From Salinivirgaceae bacterium (GTDB lineage Bacteria > Bacteroidota > Bacteroidia > Bacteroidales > SZUA-534): 64,000 bases of DNA. This document shows positions 18,672 through 27,326 of this stretch, piece after piece. Where the stretch lies: contig JAKSOL010000002.1 of the NCBI GenBank assembly GCA_024405635.1, forward strand, positions 62,001 through 126,000. The letters run 5' to 3'. Below the pieces are notes generated by a model. It was not told where the DNA came from. It searched no databases and saw nothing but the letters and a program-made list of their open reading frames with translations. Numbering within the stretch: the first letter of the stretch is position 1; every line of letters begins with the position of its first letter. The translations under genes were made by a program, and so were the position numbers.

Positions 18672-18706
18672 TAGATTTGAATTAAATGTGTAAAATACAA
18701 TTAAAG

Positions 18707-18735
18707 CAAAGATAGAAAAAGACTAATACTAACAA
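18707..18735 (-). promoter_or_regulatory. Promoter of the GH51 gene
   Basis: On the minus strand TTG (18735-18733) and TATCTTTG (18714-18707) are separated by 18 bases, a full match to the Bacteroidetes consensus. The leader is about 30 bases. Confidence 0.55.
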
Positions 18736-18776
18736 TTGAAATGATTGTTCAATTTGTTGCGGCAACGAGTTTTGCT

Positions 18777-20042
18777 CTATTTGAAAACTAAGGTTGAAAA
18801 ATTGTCAAAGTCAATTATTTGATTTGCTACATCAAGTATTTGTGTGGCGGTTATTGAGTTAACTTTCTCGCTTACAGTGTCAAACGAGTCAATGGTGTCA
18901 AATAATAAGCAACTGCGACCAAGGTTTATGGTAAGGCTCGAATAGTTTTCAATGCTCATGGCTAATTGTCCTATCATTTGTTTTTTTGCGCGGTCAAGTT
19001 GCAGAACGCCAAGTGGTTCGGTGCAAATTTTTTGCAATTCGGTACGAATAATTTGCAAGCACTTTTCAACTCGCTCGGCATCGGTGCCAAAATAGATGCC
19101 AAAAATGCCAGTGTCGGTGTATGGCGTATAAAACGATTCAATGTTGTAGGTGTAGCCACGTCGCTCGCGGAGGGCAAGGTTCAGCCGGCAGTTCATGCCC
19201 GGGCCTCCAATAATGTTGTTTATGAGTTCAAATGTGGTGCGCTTGTCGCTGTCGATAGGTAAAGCGCGGCCGCCAATAATGCAATGTGCTTGGTGCGAGT
19301 CGATGTTAACAACCTTGTTTTGCTTTACGTAGTTTGAAACTGCGGTGCGGTTGCTGCATCGTGTTGTGGCGGCAATTGTGCCAAAGTAGCGTTCGGCAAG
19401 TTGAACAAGCCGTTTAAAGTCAATTTGTCCAACCGAGCATATCACCATTTGGTCGGTGGCATAGTTGCGGTTCATAAACTGACGAATGTTGCTGTTGTGG
19501 TAGTCGGCAATCGATTCGGGTGTGCCTAAAATGTTGCGTCCTAGTGCGTTGCCTGCAAAAACAATATCTTCAAAATCGTCAAAAATTTGTTCGCTTGGCG
19601 AGTCTTTGTATGAGTTTATTTCGTCAATAACTACTTCTTTTTCCTTTTCAAGTTCTTTTTCGGGAAAAGTGGAGTTAAATACAATATCGGCAAACAATTC
19701 AAGTGTGCGTGGATAATATTCGTTCAAAAACGACGAATACAAGCAAGTTTCTTCTTTGGTGGTGTAGGCATCAATTTCGCCGCCCACGTTTTCCATGCAA
19801 CTTATAACTTGATAAGCCTTGCGGTGAGTTGTTCCTTTAAATATAGTGTGCTCAATAAAATGGGCAATGCCATGCTCGTTTGGTAGTTCGTCGCGCGAGC
19901 CGGTGTTTATAACCAACCCCACGTGTGCTACCTTGCTATTGGCCGATTGACTATGTATGAGTCTAATGCCGTTTGCTAATCGATGATATTGATACTCAAT
20001 CAACTTTGTTTTGTTTTTTTTTGCGGCTGCAATTTTACACAT
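18777..20042 (-). CDS. M16 family zinc metallopeptidase
   Basis: A 421-residue insulinase/processing-peptidase-like protein. The inverted zinc motif HFIEH is at residues 61-65, and the distal Glu lies in EKEVVIDEI, so the catalytic site is intact. The second half (GPGMNCRLNLALRERRGYTYNIESF) is the inactive M16 half domain. I chose MCKIAAAKKNKT at 20042; the frame is open to 20084 but that extension crosses the terminator of the neighbouring lipoprotein gene. No signal peptide is evident from this start, so it is probably cytoplasmic. Natural substrate unknown. Confidence 0.88.
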   Translation of the reverse strand: MCKIAAAKKNKTKLIEYQYHRLANGIRLIHSQSANSKVAHVGLVINTGSRDELPNEHGIAHFIEHTIFKGTTHRKAYQVISCMENVGGEIDAYTTKEETCLYSSFLNEYYPRTLELFADIVFNSTFPEKELEKEKEVVIDEINSYKDSPSEQIFDDFEDIVFAGNALGRNILGTPESIADYHNSNIRQFMNRNYATDQMVICSVGQIDFKRLVQLAERYFGTIAATTRCSNRTAVSNYVKQNKVVNIDSHQAHCIIGGRALPIDSDKRTTFELINNIIGGPGMNCRLNLALRERRGYTYNIESFYTPYTDTGIFGIYFGTDAERVEKCLQIIRTELQKICTEPLGVLQLDRAKKQMIGQLAMSIENYSSLTINLGRSCLLFDTIDSFDTVSEKVNSITATQILDVANQIIDFDNFSTLVFK

Positions 20043-20055
20043 AAGCAACCGAAAC

Positions 20056-20091
20056 AAAAAAGCCCTGCCCAAAATTATGAGCAAGGCTTTT
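20056..20091 (-). terminator. Terminator of the small lipoprotein gene
   Basis: AAAAAGCCCTGC (20056-20067) pairs with GCAAGGCTTTT (20081-20091) with one mismatch. On the minus strand it ends in a T run just after the lipoprotein gene. Confidence 0.6.
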
Positions 20092-20113
20092 GGTTATTTT
20101 ATGAGGTGAATAA

Positions 20114-20623
20114 TTATTTCTTCTCAAGATTTTCGTACTCCTCAAGGGTAAGTTTTTCTGCCTTGTATGAAACAGGGAATTCGCCACCTAGAGCTGCGCT
20201 TGAAATGGCCAAAGAGCATTTAATTGAATCGTTTACAAATTGACCTTTGATGCCAACAGCAGTAAGTAGGGCAGAAAGAACAATGCTATCGCTTGCAAAT
20301 GTTTTGTCAGCGTTCAATTTAAGTCCAGGAACTTTAATGTCCATAGCTGGCAATTGCATTGGCAAATCTGGAATGTCAAATTGAATTTGTTTAAAGTCGA
20401 AGTCGAAAGTGGTTTCGTCAGTATAAGTTACAACGCCAACAACGCCTTCGTTTTCTTTTTCACCAAATGTCATTGTGCCCAAATAAGCCTCTTGGTTTTC
20501 TGCCAAAGCTGGTTCTTTTTGCTCATTTTTTTTGTCGTCGTTGTTGTCATCTTCTTTGTCGCATGAAACAAATGCTAATGATGCTACTGCCAACAAGGCA
20601 AATGCTAATTTTTTAATTTTCAT
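20114..20623 (-). CDS. Small lipoprotein, probably surface exposed
   Basis: A 169-residue protein with a signal peptide ending LAFVSC (Cys21). Right after the cysteine comes DKEDDNNDDKK, an acidic stretch like the Bacteroidetes lipoprotein export signal that sends lipoproteins to the outer face of the outer membrane. The rest (about residues 45-169) alternates short hydrophobic and polar segments, as in an all-beta fold, with DIPDLPMQLPAMDIKVPG in the middle. It could be one of the calycin-like Bacteroides lipoproteins, but I do not recognise it with certainty. Monocistronic with its own promoter and terminator. Confidence 0.8.
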   Translation of the reverse strand: MKIKKLAFALLAVASLAFVSCDKEDDNNDDKKNEQKEPALAENQEAYLGTMTFGEKENEGVVGVVTYTDETTFDFDFKQIQFDIPDLPMQLPAMDIKVPGLKLNADKTFASDSIVLSALLTAVGIKGQFVNDSIKCSLAISSAALGGEFPVSYKAEKLTLEEYENLEKK

Positions 20624-20959
20624 TGTTTTGTAATTTAATTGTTATAACTAAATATTGTTTTTTTAACTAGTTCAAAGGTACAAGGTTTTCTTTTTCGCAA
20701 AAGCACATTAATTGCCAAAGCAAGCAAATTGTGTTAAACGGAGTTCTTGTTGCGTTTTTGTTTTACGATTTAAGTTCTAATTAACTGAAAAACAATGCAA
20801 TATCAATGTTAGGTGTAAGGCTTGGTTTTTGACAAATAGCGGTTTTTACTTTTTTAACTTAAGTTGTTTAATACTTGCTTAAAGTTGTTAGGTAGTATAT
20901 CGGTTTCCCAAAAAATTTCTACTTTCAACGCCGATTTAAGAATTATAAAACAAACCGAT
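20624..20959. other. Divergent intergenic region, 336 bases
   Basis: It holds the minus-strand promoter of the small lipoprotein (20673-20701). Near its right end is a possible -7 element TACTTTCA (20920-20927) for trpB2, with no clear -33 box. The rest is AT-rich. I see no open reading frame with coding character, no tRNA and no strong hairpin. Confidence 0.5.
20673..20701 (-). promoter_or_regulatory. Promoter of the small lipoprotein gene
   Basis: On the minus strand TTTG (20701-20698) and TACCTTTG (20680-20673) are 17 bases apart. The leader is about 45 bases. Confidence 0.5.
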
Positions 20960-22327
20960 ATGTCAAACATCCCTTACAAAATTTATCTATCAGAGGAGGA
21001 AATTCCTGATAAATGGTATAACGTACGTGCCGATATGAAAAATAAACCAGCACCATTGCTTAATCCTGGTACTGGCCAACCTTTAACCGCAGAAGAAATG
21101 AGTGGCATTTTCTGCGAAGAGCTTGTAAAACAAGAACTTGATAACGATACTGCTTATTTCCCAATTCCTGAAGAAATTCGCAACTTCTATAAAATGTATC
21201 GTCCTTCGCCAGTGGTTCGAGCTTACTGCTTGGAGAAAAAACTTGGTACTCCAGCTGAGATTTACTACAAGTTTGAAGGAAATAACACTAGCGGTAGCCA
21301 CAAATTAAACTCAGCAATAGCTCAGGCATATTATGCTAAACAACAAGGGTTGAAAGGTGTTACAACCGAAACAGGTGCTGGTCAATGGGGCACTGCACTT
21401 TCAATGGCTTGTGCTTATTTGGGCCTTGACCTTAAAGTTTATATGGTAAAATGCTCGTATGAGCAAAAACCTTTCCGTCGCGAGGTGATGCGCACTTATG
21501 GCGCTAGCGTTACTCCTTCGCCATCAAACACAACTGAGGTTGGTCGTAAAATTTTGGCTGAGTTCCCTGGAACAACAGGTAGTCTTGGTTGTGCAATTTC
21601 TGAGGCTGTAGAGGTTGCTGTTACTAACCCTGGTTATCGGTATGTGTTAGGCTCGGTGCTTAATCAAGTTCTTTTGCATCAATCAATTATTGGTCTTGAG
21701 GCTAAAAAGGCATTAGACAAATATGGCGTAACTCCTGATATTATTATTGGTTGCGCTGGCGGTGGTTCAAACCTTGGAGGTTTAATTTCACCATTTATGG
21801 GCGAAAAACTACGTGGCGAAAAAGACTATCGATTCATTGCAGTTGAGCCTGCATCGTGTCCAAGTTTCACTCGCGGCGTTTATGCATACGACTTTTGCGA
21901 TACTGGTAAAATTTGCCCATTGGCAAAAATGTACACACTTGGTAGCAGCTTTATTCCATCGGCAAACCACGCAGGTGGATTGCGTTTCCATGGCATGAGC
22001 TCAACTTTGTCGCAACTTTACGATGATAAGTTGATGGAGGCTGTTGCTGTTGAACAAACTAGCGTGTTTGAGGCTGCTGAAATGTTTGCTCGTGTTGAGG
22101 GTATTTTGCCAGCTCCTGAAAGTTCGCACGCAATTCGTGTTGCAATTGACGAGGCTTTGAAGTGCAAAGAAACTGGCGAGAAAAAGAAAATCTTGTTCGG
22201 CCTTACTGGTACTGGCTACTTCGATCTTGTTGCTTACGAGAAGTTTAACAATGGCGAAATGTCTGACTATATTCCAACCGACGAGGATTTGGCAAAAAGT
22301 ATTTCGCAACTTCCAAAGGTGAAATAA
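20960..22327 (+). CDS. trpB2: Tryptophan synthase beta chain 2, stand-alone TrpB2
   Basis: A 455-residue PLP enzyme of the TrpB2 type, which makes tryptophan from indole and serine without needing TrpA. The PLP lysine lies in NTSGSHKLNSA, TETGAGQWGTALSMA is the substrate loop, and CAGGGSNLGG binds the PLP phosphate. The N-terminal extension (NIPYKIYLSEEEIPDKWYNV) is typical of TrpB2 and absent from TrpB1. The start at 20960 is chosen because the family begins here; the frame is open to 20864. No other trp genes are near, so it is probably for indole salvage. Confidence 0.92.
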   Translation: MSNIPYKIYLSEEEIPDKWYNVRADMKNKPAPLLNPGTGQPLTAEEMSGIFCEELVKQELDNDTAYFPIPEEIRNFYKMYRPSPVVRAYCLEKKLGTPAEIYYKFEGNNTSGSHKLNSAIAQAYYAKQQGLKGVTTETGAGQWGTALSMACAYLGLDLKVYMVKCSYEQKPFRREVMRTYGASVTPSPSNTTEVGRKILAEFPGTTGSLGCAISEAVEVAVTNPGYRYVLGSVLNQVLLHQSIIGLEAKKALDKYGVTPDIIIGCAGGGSNLGGLISPFMGEKLRGEKDYRFIAVEPASCPSFTRGVYAYDFCDTGKICPLAKMYTLGSSFIPSANHAGGLRFHGMSSTLSQLYDDKLMEAVAVEQTSVFEAAEMFARVEGILPAPESSHAIRVAIDEALKCKETGEKKKILFGLTGTGYFDLVAYEKFNNGEMSDYIPTDEDLAKSISQLPKVK

Positions 22328-22349
22328 TTCACATTAATTGATTTTATAG

Positions 22350-22382
22350 AAAAAGCATCTGGCTTATGGCTGGGTGCTTTTT
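22350..22382 (+). terminator. Terminator of trpB2
   Basis: AAAAAGCATC (22350-22359) pairs with GGTGCTTTTT (22373-22382), allowing one T-G pair, and is followed by further T. Confidence 0.65.
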
Positions 22383-22480
22383 TTTTGTTTGTTAATGCTT
22401 GGCGCAAATTGGCAAAACAACTTGCGAATCAATGCGCTCGCAAAGTTTAATTGTTCTACATTTGGCAAAAAAATCGGACT

Positions 22481-23812
22481 ATGAAACTTAAACTCTTTTG
22501 TCTGTCAATGACCTTGCTGCTTCTTGCAATTTCGTGCAGTAATTCAATAGTTAATGCCGACAATCATTTGGTTGAATATAGCGGTCGCATCGATTTTACA
22601 AATCCAACTGCTCCTTGCTTTTCGTATTCGGGAGTGTCAATTCGCTTTTTTGCCAAAACAACTGAGGTTAAGGCTACGATTGCCGATGAGCGAGGCGAAA
22701 ACTATTTTGCTGTGATTGTTGACCGTGTGTATCAGGGAAAACTGAAACTTGACGAGGGACAAAAAGAATATACCGTAGCTAGCGATTTAGGACAAGGAGT
22801 ACACGAAATTGAATTGGTAAAAATTACCGAAGAGCAGTTTGGAAAAACTACATTTCACCAATTTGACCTTTGTGGCGGAAAAATTGTAGAAAGCAATAAC
22901 CCTCGTACCCACACCATCGAATTTATAGGCAACTCAATAACTTGCGCCTATGGAAACGAAGGCTATTTGGGCGAAAAATTCGGGGCATCAACCGAGAATC
23001 ATTACTTTGGTTACGCGCCTATGGTGGTTCGTAGCTTTGACGCCAATCCAATAATGGTGTGCAAATCAGGCATCGGTATTTATCGAAATTATGGCGCACC
23101 TGCCGATAGTGGTAGCGTTGATAATATGACAAATTATTATTGTTGCACATATTTATACGACTCGCTGCCATTGCACCCTTTTAGCATTCAGCCCGATGTG
23201 GTTTGCATCAATCTTGGAACAAACGATTTTGGAGTTTGCATGCCCGATACGGTTAAGTTTATGAACATGTATATGCAACTAATTGACTCAATATGCGGGC
23301 ATTACAACAGTCCGCAAATTGTAAGTCTAATGGGTACAATGCTTTATGGCGAATTTAAAGATGTGTGCCGACGTTGCATTAACAAAGTGGTAGCCGATGC
23401 AAAAAACAAAGGCGTAAACATTAGTTTTTTTGAGATGACTGAGCAAGACCGCAAAGAACCGCAAGGCATTGATTGGCATCCAACCATTCGCCAACACTTG
23501 CGTGCAGCACGAGAACTGATGAACTACTTGAGCCAACTAATGCAATGGTCAATTGATGAGCAAGTTTTGCGTGCCGAACAACGCGGTAACCAAGTTTGGT
23601 TATATGCCAACACTCTTGAAACTTTAAGCAACCCTAAAATGGCTAATTTGAATATTTTGGTCGATGGCAACCCAGCCACCATAACCAACACCGAGATTGA
23701 CGAATCAAACTGCTTGATGATTGTAACTTTGTCCGAAAACGGAACAGCAACATTTGCAAGCGAAACATTAAACTCGGGGATAATTAGAAGCCAAATAGTT
23801 GCTGCTAAATAA
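22481..23812 (+). CDS. CE2-type carbohydrate esterase lipoprotein
   Basis: A 443-residue exported protein with a lipobox ending AISC (Cys19). An N-terminal jelly-roll (about residues 30-135) precedes an SGNH-hydrolase domain with the nucleophile in FIGNSITCAYGNEG, the LGTNDF block and the catalytic His in GIDWHPT. This is the architecture of carbohydrate esterase family 2, which removes acetyl groups from xylan or glucomannan. About 100 further residues at the C-terminus have no named domain. The start MKLKLF at 22481 is set by the signal peptide; TACATTTG at 22457-22464 is a possible -7 element. aroK follows after 53 bases. Confidence 0.87.
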   Translation: MKLKLFCLSMTLLLLAISCSNSIVNADNHLVEYSGRIDFTNPTAPCFSYSGVSIRFFAKTTEVKATIADERGENYFAVIVDRVYQGKLKLDEGQKEYTVASDLGQGVHEIELVKITEEQFGKTTFHQFDLCGGKIVESNNPRTHTIEFIGNSITCAYGNEGYLGEKFGASTENHYFGYAPMVVRSFDANPIMVCKSGIGIYRNYGAPADSGSVDNMTNYYCCTYLYDSLPLHPFSIQPDVVCINLGTNDFGVCMPDTVKFMNMYMQLIDSICGHYNSPQIVSLMGTMLYGEFKDVCRRCINKVVADAKNKGVNISFFEMTEQDRKEPQGIDWHPTIRQHLRAARELMNYLSQLMQWSIDEQVLRAEQRGNQVWLYANTLETLSNPKMANLNILVDGNPATITNTEIDESNCLMIVTLSENGTATFASETLNSGIIRSQIVAAK

Positions 23813-23865
23813 CTAACCAAAAGAGGTTTATACATAACTATACAAACTATAACCAAAACTGATTT

Positions 23866-24375
23866 ATGCTGATTTACTTGGTAGGATATATGGGCTGTGG
23901 CAAAACCACATACGGCCGACAATTGGCAAAAGAGTTGCAATACTCGTTTGTCGATTTGGATAAGAAAATTGAAAACGAACAAGGCTGCACCATCTCGCAA
24001 CTGTTTGAGGCTCAGGGCGAAGATGGCTTTCGCCGCATTGAGCGCGAGGCTATGATGTCAACATTCAAAATGATTGATACAGTGGTTGCTACTGGGGGCG
24101 GAACACCATGCTTTTTCGACAATATGGAGCAGCTTAATCAGCATGGAACAACACTTTATATTGAAATGGATGCTAAAGGATTGGCATTTAACTTGCGACA
24201 CTCGCTTGGCAAACGACCATTGCTTGCTGGCAAAAGTCCCGAAGAACTTGCCGAATACATAAACGAAACTTTGCAAAAACGCTTGCCGTTCTACACTCAA
24301 GCCAAGTGCAAGGTTAACGGAATAGGCATTACTCCTCAAAAAATGATTGATTCACTACCTCAAGAAGAATTATGA
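23866..24375 (+). CDS. aroK: Shikimate kinase
   Basis: Shikimate kinase (169 residues) phosphorylates shikimate at O3 with ATP in aromatic amino acid synthesis. Walker A GYMGCGKTTYG (residues 7-17), the shikimate-binding DLDKKIENEQG and FRRIEREAM, and TGGGTPCF are all present. It overlaps ispD by four bases (ATGA at 24372-24375), so the two are translationally coupled. No other aro gene is in the window. Confidence 0.94.
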   Translation: MLIYLVGYMGCGKTTYGRQLAKELQYSFVDLDKKIENEQGCTISQLFEAQGEDGFRRIEREAMMSTFKMIDTVVATGGGTPCFFDNMEQLNQHGTTLYIEMDAKGLAFNLRHSLGKRPLLAGKSPEELAEYINETLQKRLPFYTQAKCKVNGIGITPQKMIDSLPQEEL

Positions 24376-25049
24376 AGCGTAGTGTTGTAATAGTTGCCGG
24401 AGGTTCTGGTACTCGCATGGGCAGCGCAATGCCAAAGCAGTTTTTGCCGTTGGCAGGTAGGCCTATACTTATGCGAACCATCGATGTTTTTCGTGCTTTT
24501 GATGCGCAAATGCAAATAGTGCTTGTTTTGCCACAAACACAGCATCAATTGTGGAATAGCCTTTGCTCTCAATATGGATTTACAGCCAATGTTGAAGTGG
24601 TTTCAGGCGGCGAAACACGTTTTCATTCTGTTAAAAATGGCCTATCAAAAGTACAATCAGGCGGTTTGGTAGCAGTGCACGATGGCGTGCGCCCGTTGGT
24701 CTCGGTTCAAACACTTGAGCGTTGTTTTGTTGAGGCCGAAAAGATCGGAGCAGTTGTTCCTGTTGTGCCAATAAACGAATCTATCCGTCATCGGAATTTG
24801 GAAAACGGAGCAAATAATCTTGTCAATCGCGACGAGTACGTTATAGTTCAAACTCCGCAAGTATTTCACACCAATTTATTACAATCGGCATTTGAGCAAC
24901 CTTATCAAACTGCCTTTACCGACGATGCTTCGGTGGTTGAATCGTTTGGCCATGCAATTGCATTGGTCGAGGGAAACTTTGAGAATATAAAAATTACCCG
25001 TCCAGTTGATATGGTGGTGGCCGAATCGATTATTGCTAACTCTAAATAG
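24372..25049 (+). CDS. ispD: 2-C-methyl-D-erythritol 4-phosphate cytidylyltransferase
   Basis: IspD (225 residues) couples MEP to CTP in the non-mevalonate isoprenoid pathway. The CTP-binding loop VAGGSGTRMGSAMPKQF (residues 8-24), VAVHDGVRPLVS, the TPQVF motif and TDDASVVE are all typical. It is translationally coupled to aroK. The end GNFENIKITRPVDMVVAE matches the family C-terminus. No gap or anomaly. Confidence 0.95.
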   Translation: MKRSVVIVAGGSGTRMGSAMPKQFLPLAGRPILMRTIDVFRAFDAQMQIVLVLPQTQHQLWNSLCSQYGFTANVEVVSGGETRFHSVKNGLSKVQSGGLVAVHDGVRPLVSVQTLERCFVEAEKIGAVVPVVPINESIRHRNLENGANNLVNRDEYVIVQTPQVFHTNLLQSAFEQPYQTAFTDDASVVESFGHAIALVEGNFENIKITRPVDMVVAESIIANSK

Positions 25050-25142
25050 CCTTTTGTTTGTTCAGAATAGTAAAGAAAACTGTATTATTCTGTAACCTAA
25101 ATGCACTATCTTGCCGCAACGCAAACCAAAATTGAAAAATAA

Positions 25143-26429
25143 ATGAGCAACAAACCAACTCTTGTGTCGCGACAAATATTAGTGTCGTTTATACTTGTCA
25201 CATCGTTATTTGCGCTATGGGGATTTGCCAACGATATTACAAACCCAATGGTGCGAGCATTTTCCAAAGTGCTACTGATGAACAATTTTCAAGGTTCACT
25301 AATTCAGTTTGCATTTTATGGAGGCTACTTTGCAATGGCATTTGTGGCGGCCTATTTTATTAAGAGGTTTGGCTACAAAAGTGGTATTGTGATAGGCTTG
25401 GCACTTTATGCATCGGGCGCTTTTTTGTTTTATCCGTCAAGTCTAGGCACGTCGTTTTGGCCATTCTTGGTGTCGTACTTTATCTTAACATGTGGACTAT
25501 CGTTTCTTGAAACAAGTGCCAATCCGTACATATTAAGTATGGGCGATGCCGAAACAGCAACTCAGCGACTAAACCTTTCGCAGTCGTTTAATCCTATTGG
25601 TTCGCTTATTGGTATGTTCACCGCTCAACAACTTATTCTTGCCCGATTAAACGAAGCTCCATTCGAAGAACGTTTTGCCTTGCGCGAAGCCGACCCACAA
25701 ATATTTTATGCACTTCAAGCTCACGATTTAAAGGTGATTCGAGACCCCTATGTGGCAATAGGTACGGTTGTGTTGGTAATGATGATTGTGTTTTTGTTAG
25801 TAAAAATGCCAAATGTAAAAGCCGACAGCCAACCTCTAAATGTAAAAGCGACCTTTCAAAGATTGTTGTCAAACGCATCGTATCGCGAAGGTGTTGTTGC
25901 TCAATTTTTTTATGTGGGCGTGCAAATAATGTGTTGGACCTTTATTATTCATTATGCCGAAATGGAGTTGGGCATAAGTAATCAAGTAGCGCAACTATAT
26001 AACATTGCAGCCATGTGCATTTTTTGTTGTAGTAGGTTTGTGTGTACCTACCTGTTACGGTTTGTTAATGCAGGCAAATTGTTGCAAATTCTTGCCTTGT
26101 GCGGTGTGATGCTTGTGTGCGGAGTGGTTTTTGTAAAAGGAATATTTGGTTTGTATTGTTTGGTGGCAATTTCGGCATGTATGTCGCTAATGTTCCCAAC
26201 CATATACGGACTTGCTTTAAAAAATGTTGGACACGATACCGAATTTGGTGCTGCGGGATTGATAATGTCAATTGTTGGAGGCTCAATTTTGCCACCTTTG
26301 CAGGCACTAATGATAGATCAGCCTACTATTTGTGGCTTGTCGGGAGTGCGATTTTCGTTTGTATTGCCCTTTGTTTGCTTTGTTGTAATAGCGGTTTATG
26401 GTTACCGCTCGCATAAAATATTTTCATAA
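25143..26429 (+). CDS. fucP: FucP-type L-fucose:H+ symporter (MFS)
   Basis: A 428-residue major facilitator protein with about twelve membrane helices. LFALWGFANDITNPMVRAF is a strong match to the FucP subfamily (helix 1, including the Asn/Asp pair important in proton coupling), followed by FYGGYFAMA and LSFLETSANPYIL. Fucose is the likely substrate; related members take other hexoses. No fucose isomerase, kinase or aldolase gene is near, but a GH95 fucosidase lies 12 kb away. TATCTTGC about 25 bases upstream is a possible -7 element. Confidence 0.87.
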   Translation: MSNKPTLVSRQILVSFILVTSLFALWGFANDITNPMVRAFSKVLLMNNFQGSLIQFAFYGGYFAMAFVAAYFIKRFGYKSGIVIGLALYASGAFLFYPSSLGTSFWPFLVSYFILTCGLSFLETSANPYILSMGDAETATQRLNLSQSFNPIGSLIGMFTAQQLILARLNEAPFEERFALREADPQIFYALQAHDLKVIRDPYVAIGTVVLVMMIVFLLVKMPNVKADSQPLNVKATFQRLLSNASYREGVVAQFFYVGVQIMCWTFIIHYAEMELGISNQVAQLYNIAAMCIFCCSRFVCTYLLRFVNAGKLLQILALCGVMLVCGVVFVKGIFGLYCLVAISACMSLMFPTIYGLALKNVGHDTEFGAAGLIMSIVGGSILPPLQALMIDQPTICGLSGVRFSFVLPFVCFVVIAVYGYRSHKIFS

Positions 26430-26551
26430 AATCGATAGCAAGCACGTTCTTTTATCATTGTAAATGGTTGTTAGTTAGTTTGGTTGGCCATAGTGAAAAA
26501 AAGCTAAATAAAATTTCACTATTATTTAGTATTTGGAACTTGTAACACCGC

Positions 26552-26580
26552 TTGTAGCCTAACATATTTTGTTAGTTTTG
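26552..26580 (+). promoter_or_regulatory. Promoter of sdhCAB
   Basis: TTG at 26552-26554 and TAGTTTTG at 26573-26580 are 18 bases apart, matching the consensus. The leader to sdhC is about 30 bases. This is the only good promoter seen upstream of the three genes. Confidence 0.55.
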
Positions 26581-26617
26581 CGACAATAAAAATTGTAGTA
26601 TTATAAATATTTCTATT

Positions 26618-27295
26618 ATGAGTAATCTTTTCTCTTCGTCAATCGGCAAAAAGCTGATAATGAGCGTAACAGGATTGTTCTTGGTGCTCTTTTTGCTTTT
26701 CCACATGTCGATGAACTTGGTGGCAGCATTTTCAGGCGAGGCCTACAATGCTGTGTGTGAATTTCTAGGAACAAACTGGTATGCCTTGGCAGGTACAGCA
26801 GTTTTGGCTCTTGGTTTTATTTTTCACATTATCTACGCTTTTGTTCTTTCAGTTAAGAACCGTAAAGCACGAGGTGCTGACCGTTACAGCGTAACAGTTA
26901 AACCAAAATCAGTAGAGTGGGCATCACAAAACATGTTGGTGCTTGGTCTTATTGTAATCTTGGGTGTTGTTCTTCACTTGAGCCAATTCTGGTACAAGAT
27001 GATGTTTGCTGAATTGGCAGGTATTGAAAACAGCATTTCAGCTACAGATGGTGCAGCTTGGATTAAGTTCTACTTTAGCCAACCAGTAGTTGCAGTACTT
27101 TACATTGTATGGCTTGCAGCTTTGTGGTTCCACGTAACTCACGGCTTTTGGAGCGCTATTCAAACCATCGGTTGGAACAACAACATTTGGGTTGAACGTT
27201 GGGAGTGCATCTCAAGAATCTTCGCAACAGTTGTTTGCGTAGGTTTTGCAGTTGTAGTGCTAGGCTTTGCAATCGGCATTTTCCCATTGTGCTAA
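26618..27295 (+). CDS. sdhC: Succinate dehydrogenase/fumarate reductase cytochrome b558 subunit
   Basis: A 225-residue five-helix membrane anchor that carries two b hemes and links the soluble subunits to menaquinone. Candidate heme-ligand histidines lie in FLLFHMSMNL, GFIFHIIYA, VVLHLSQFW and AALWFHVTHGFW. It is the single-anchor (type B) form found in Bacteroidetes. It starts a three-gene operon with sdhA 31 bases and sdhB about 2.0 kb downstream. The complex can run as fumarate reductase in anaerobic Bacteroidales. Confidence 0.94.
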   Translation: MSNLFSSSIGKKLIMSVTGLFLVLFLLFHMSMNLVAAFSGEAYNAVCEFLGTNWYALAGTAVLALGFIFHIIYAFVLSVKNRKARGADRYSVTVKPKSVEWASQNMLVLGLIVILGVVLHLSQFWYKMMFAELAGIENSISATDGAAWIKFYFSQPVVAVLYIVWLAALWFHVTHGFWSAIQTIGWNNNIWVERWECISRIFATVVCVGFAVVVLGFAIGIFPLC

Positions 27296-27326
27296 TAATT
27301 GAACAATAAATAAAAAGTATACAGAG

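Noticed and set aside
23524..24000. Minus-strand 158-codon frame over the CE2 and aroK genes
   Set aside because: It overlaps two clearly coding plus-strand genes with intact catalytic motifs.
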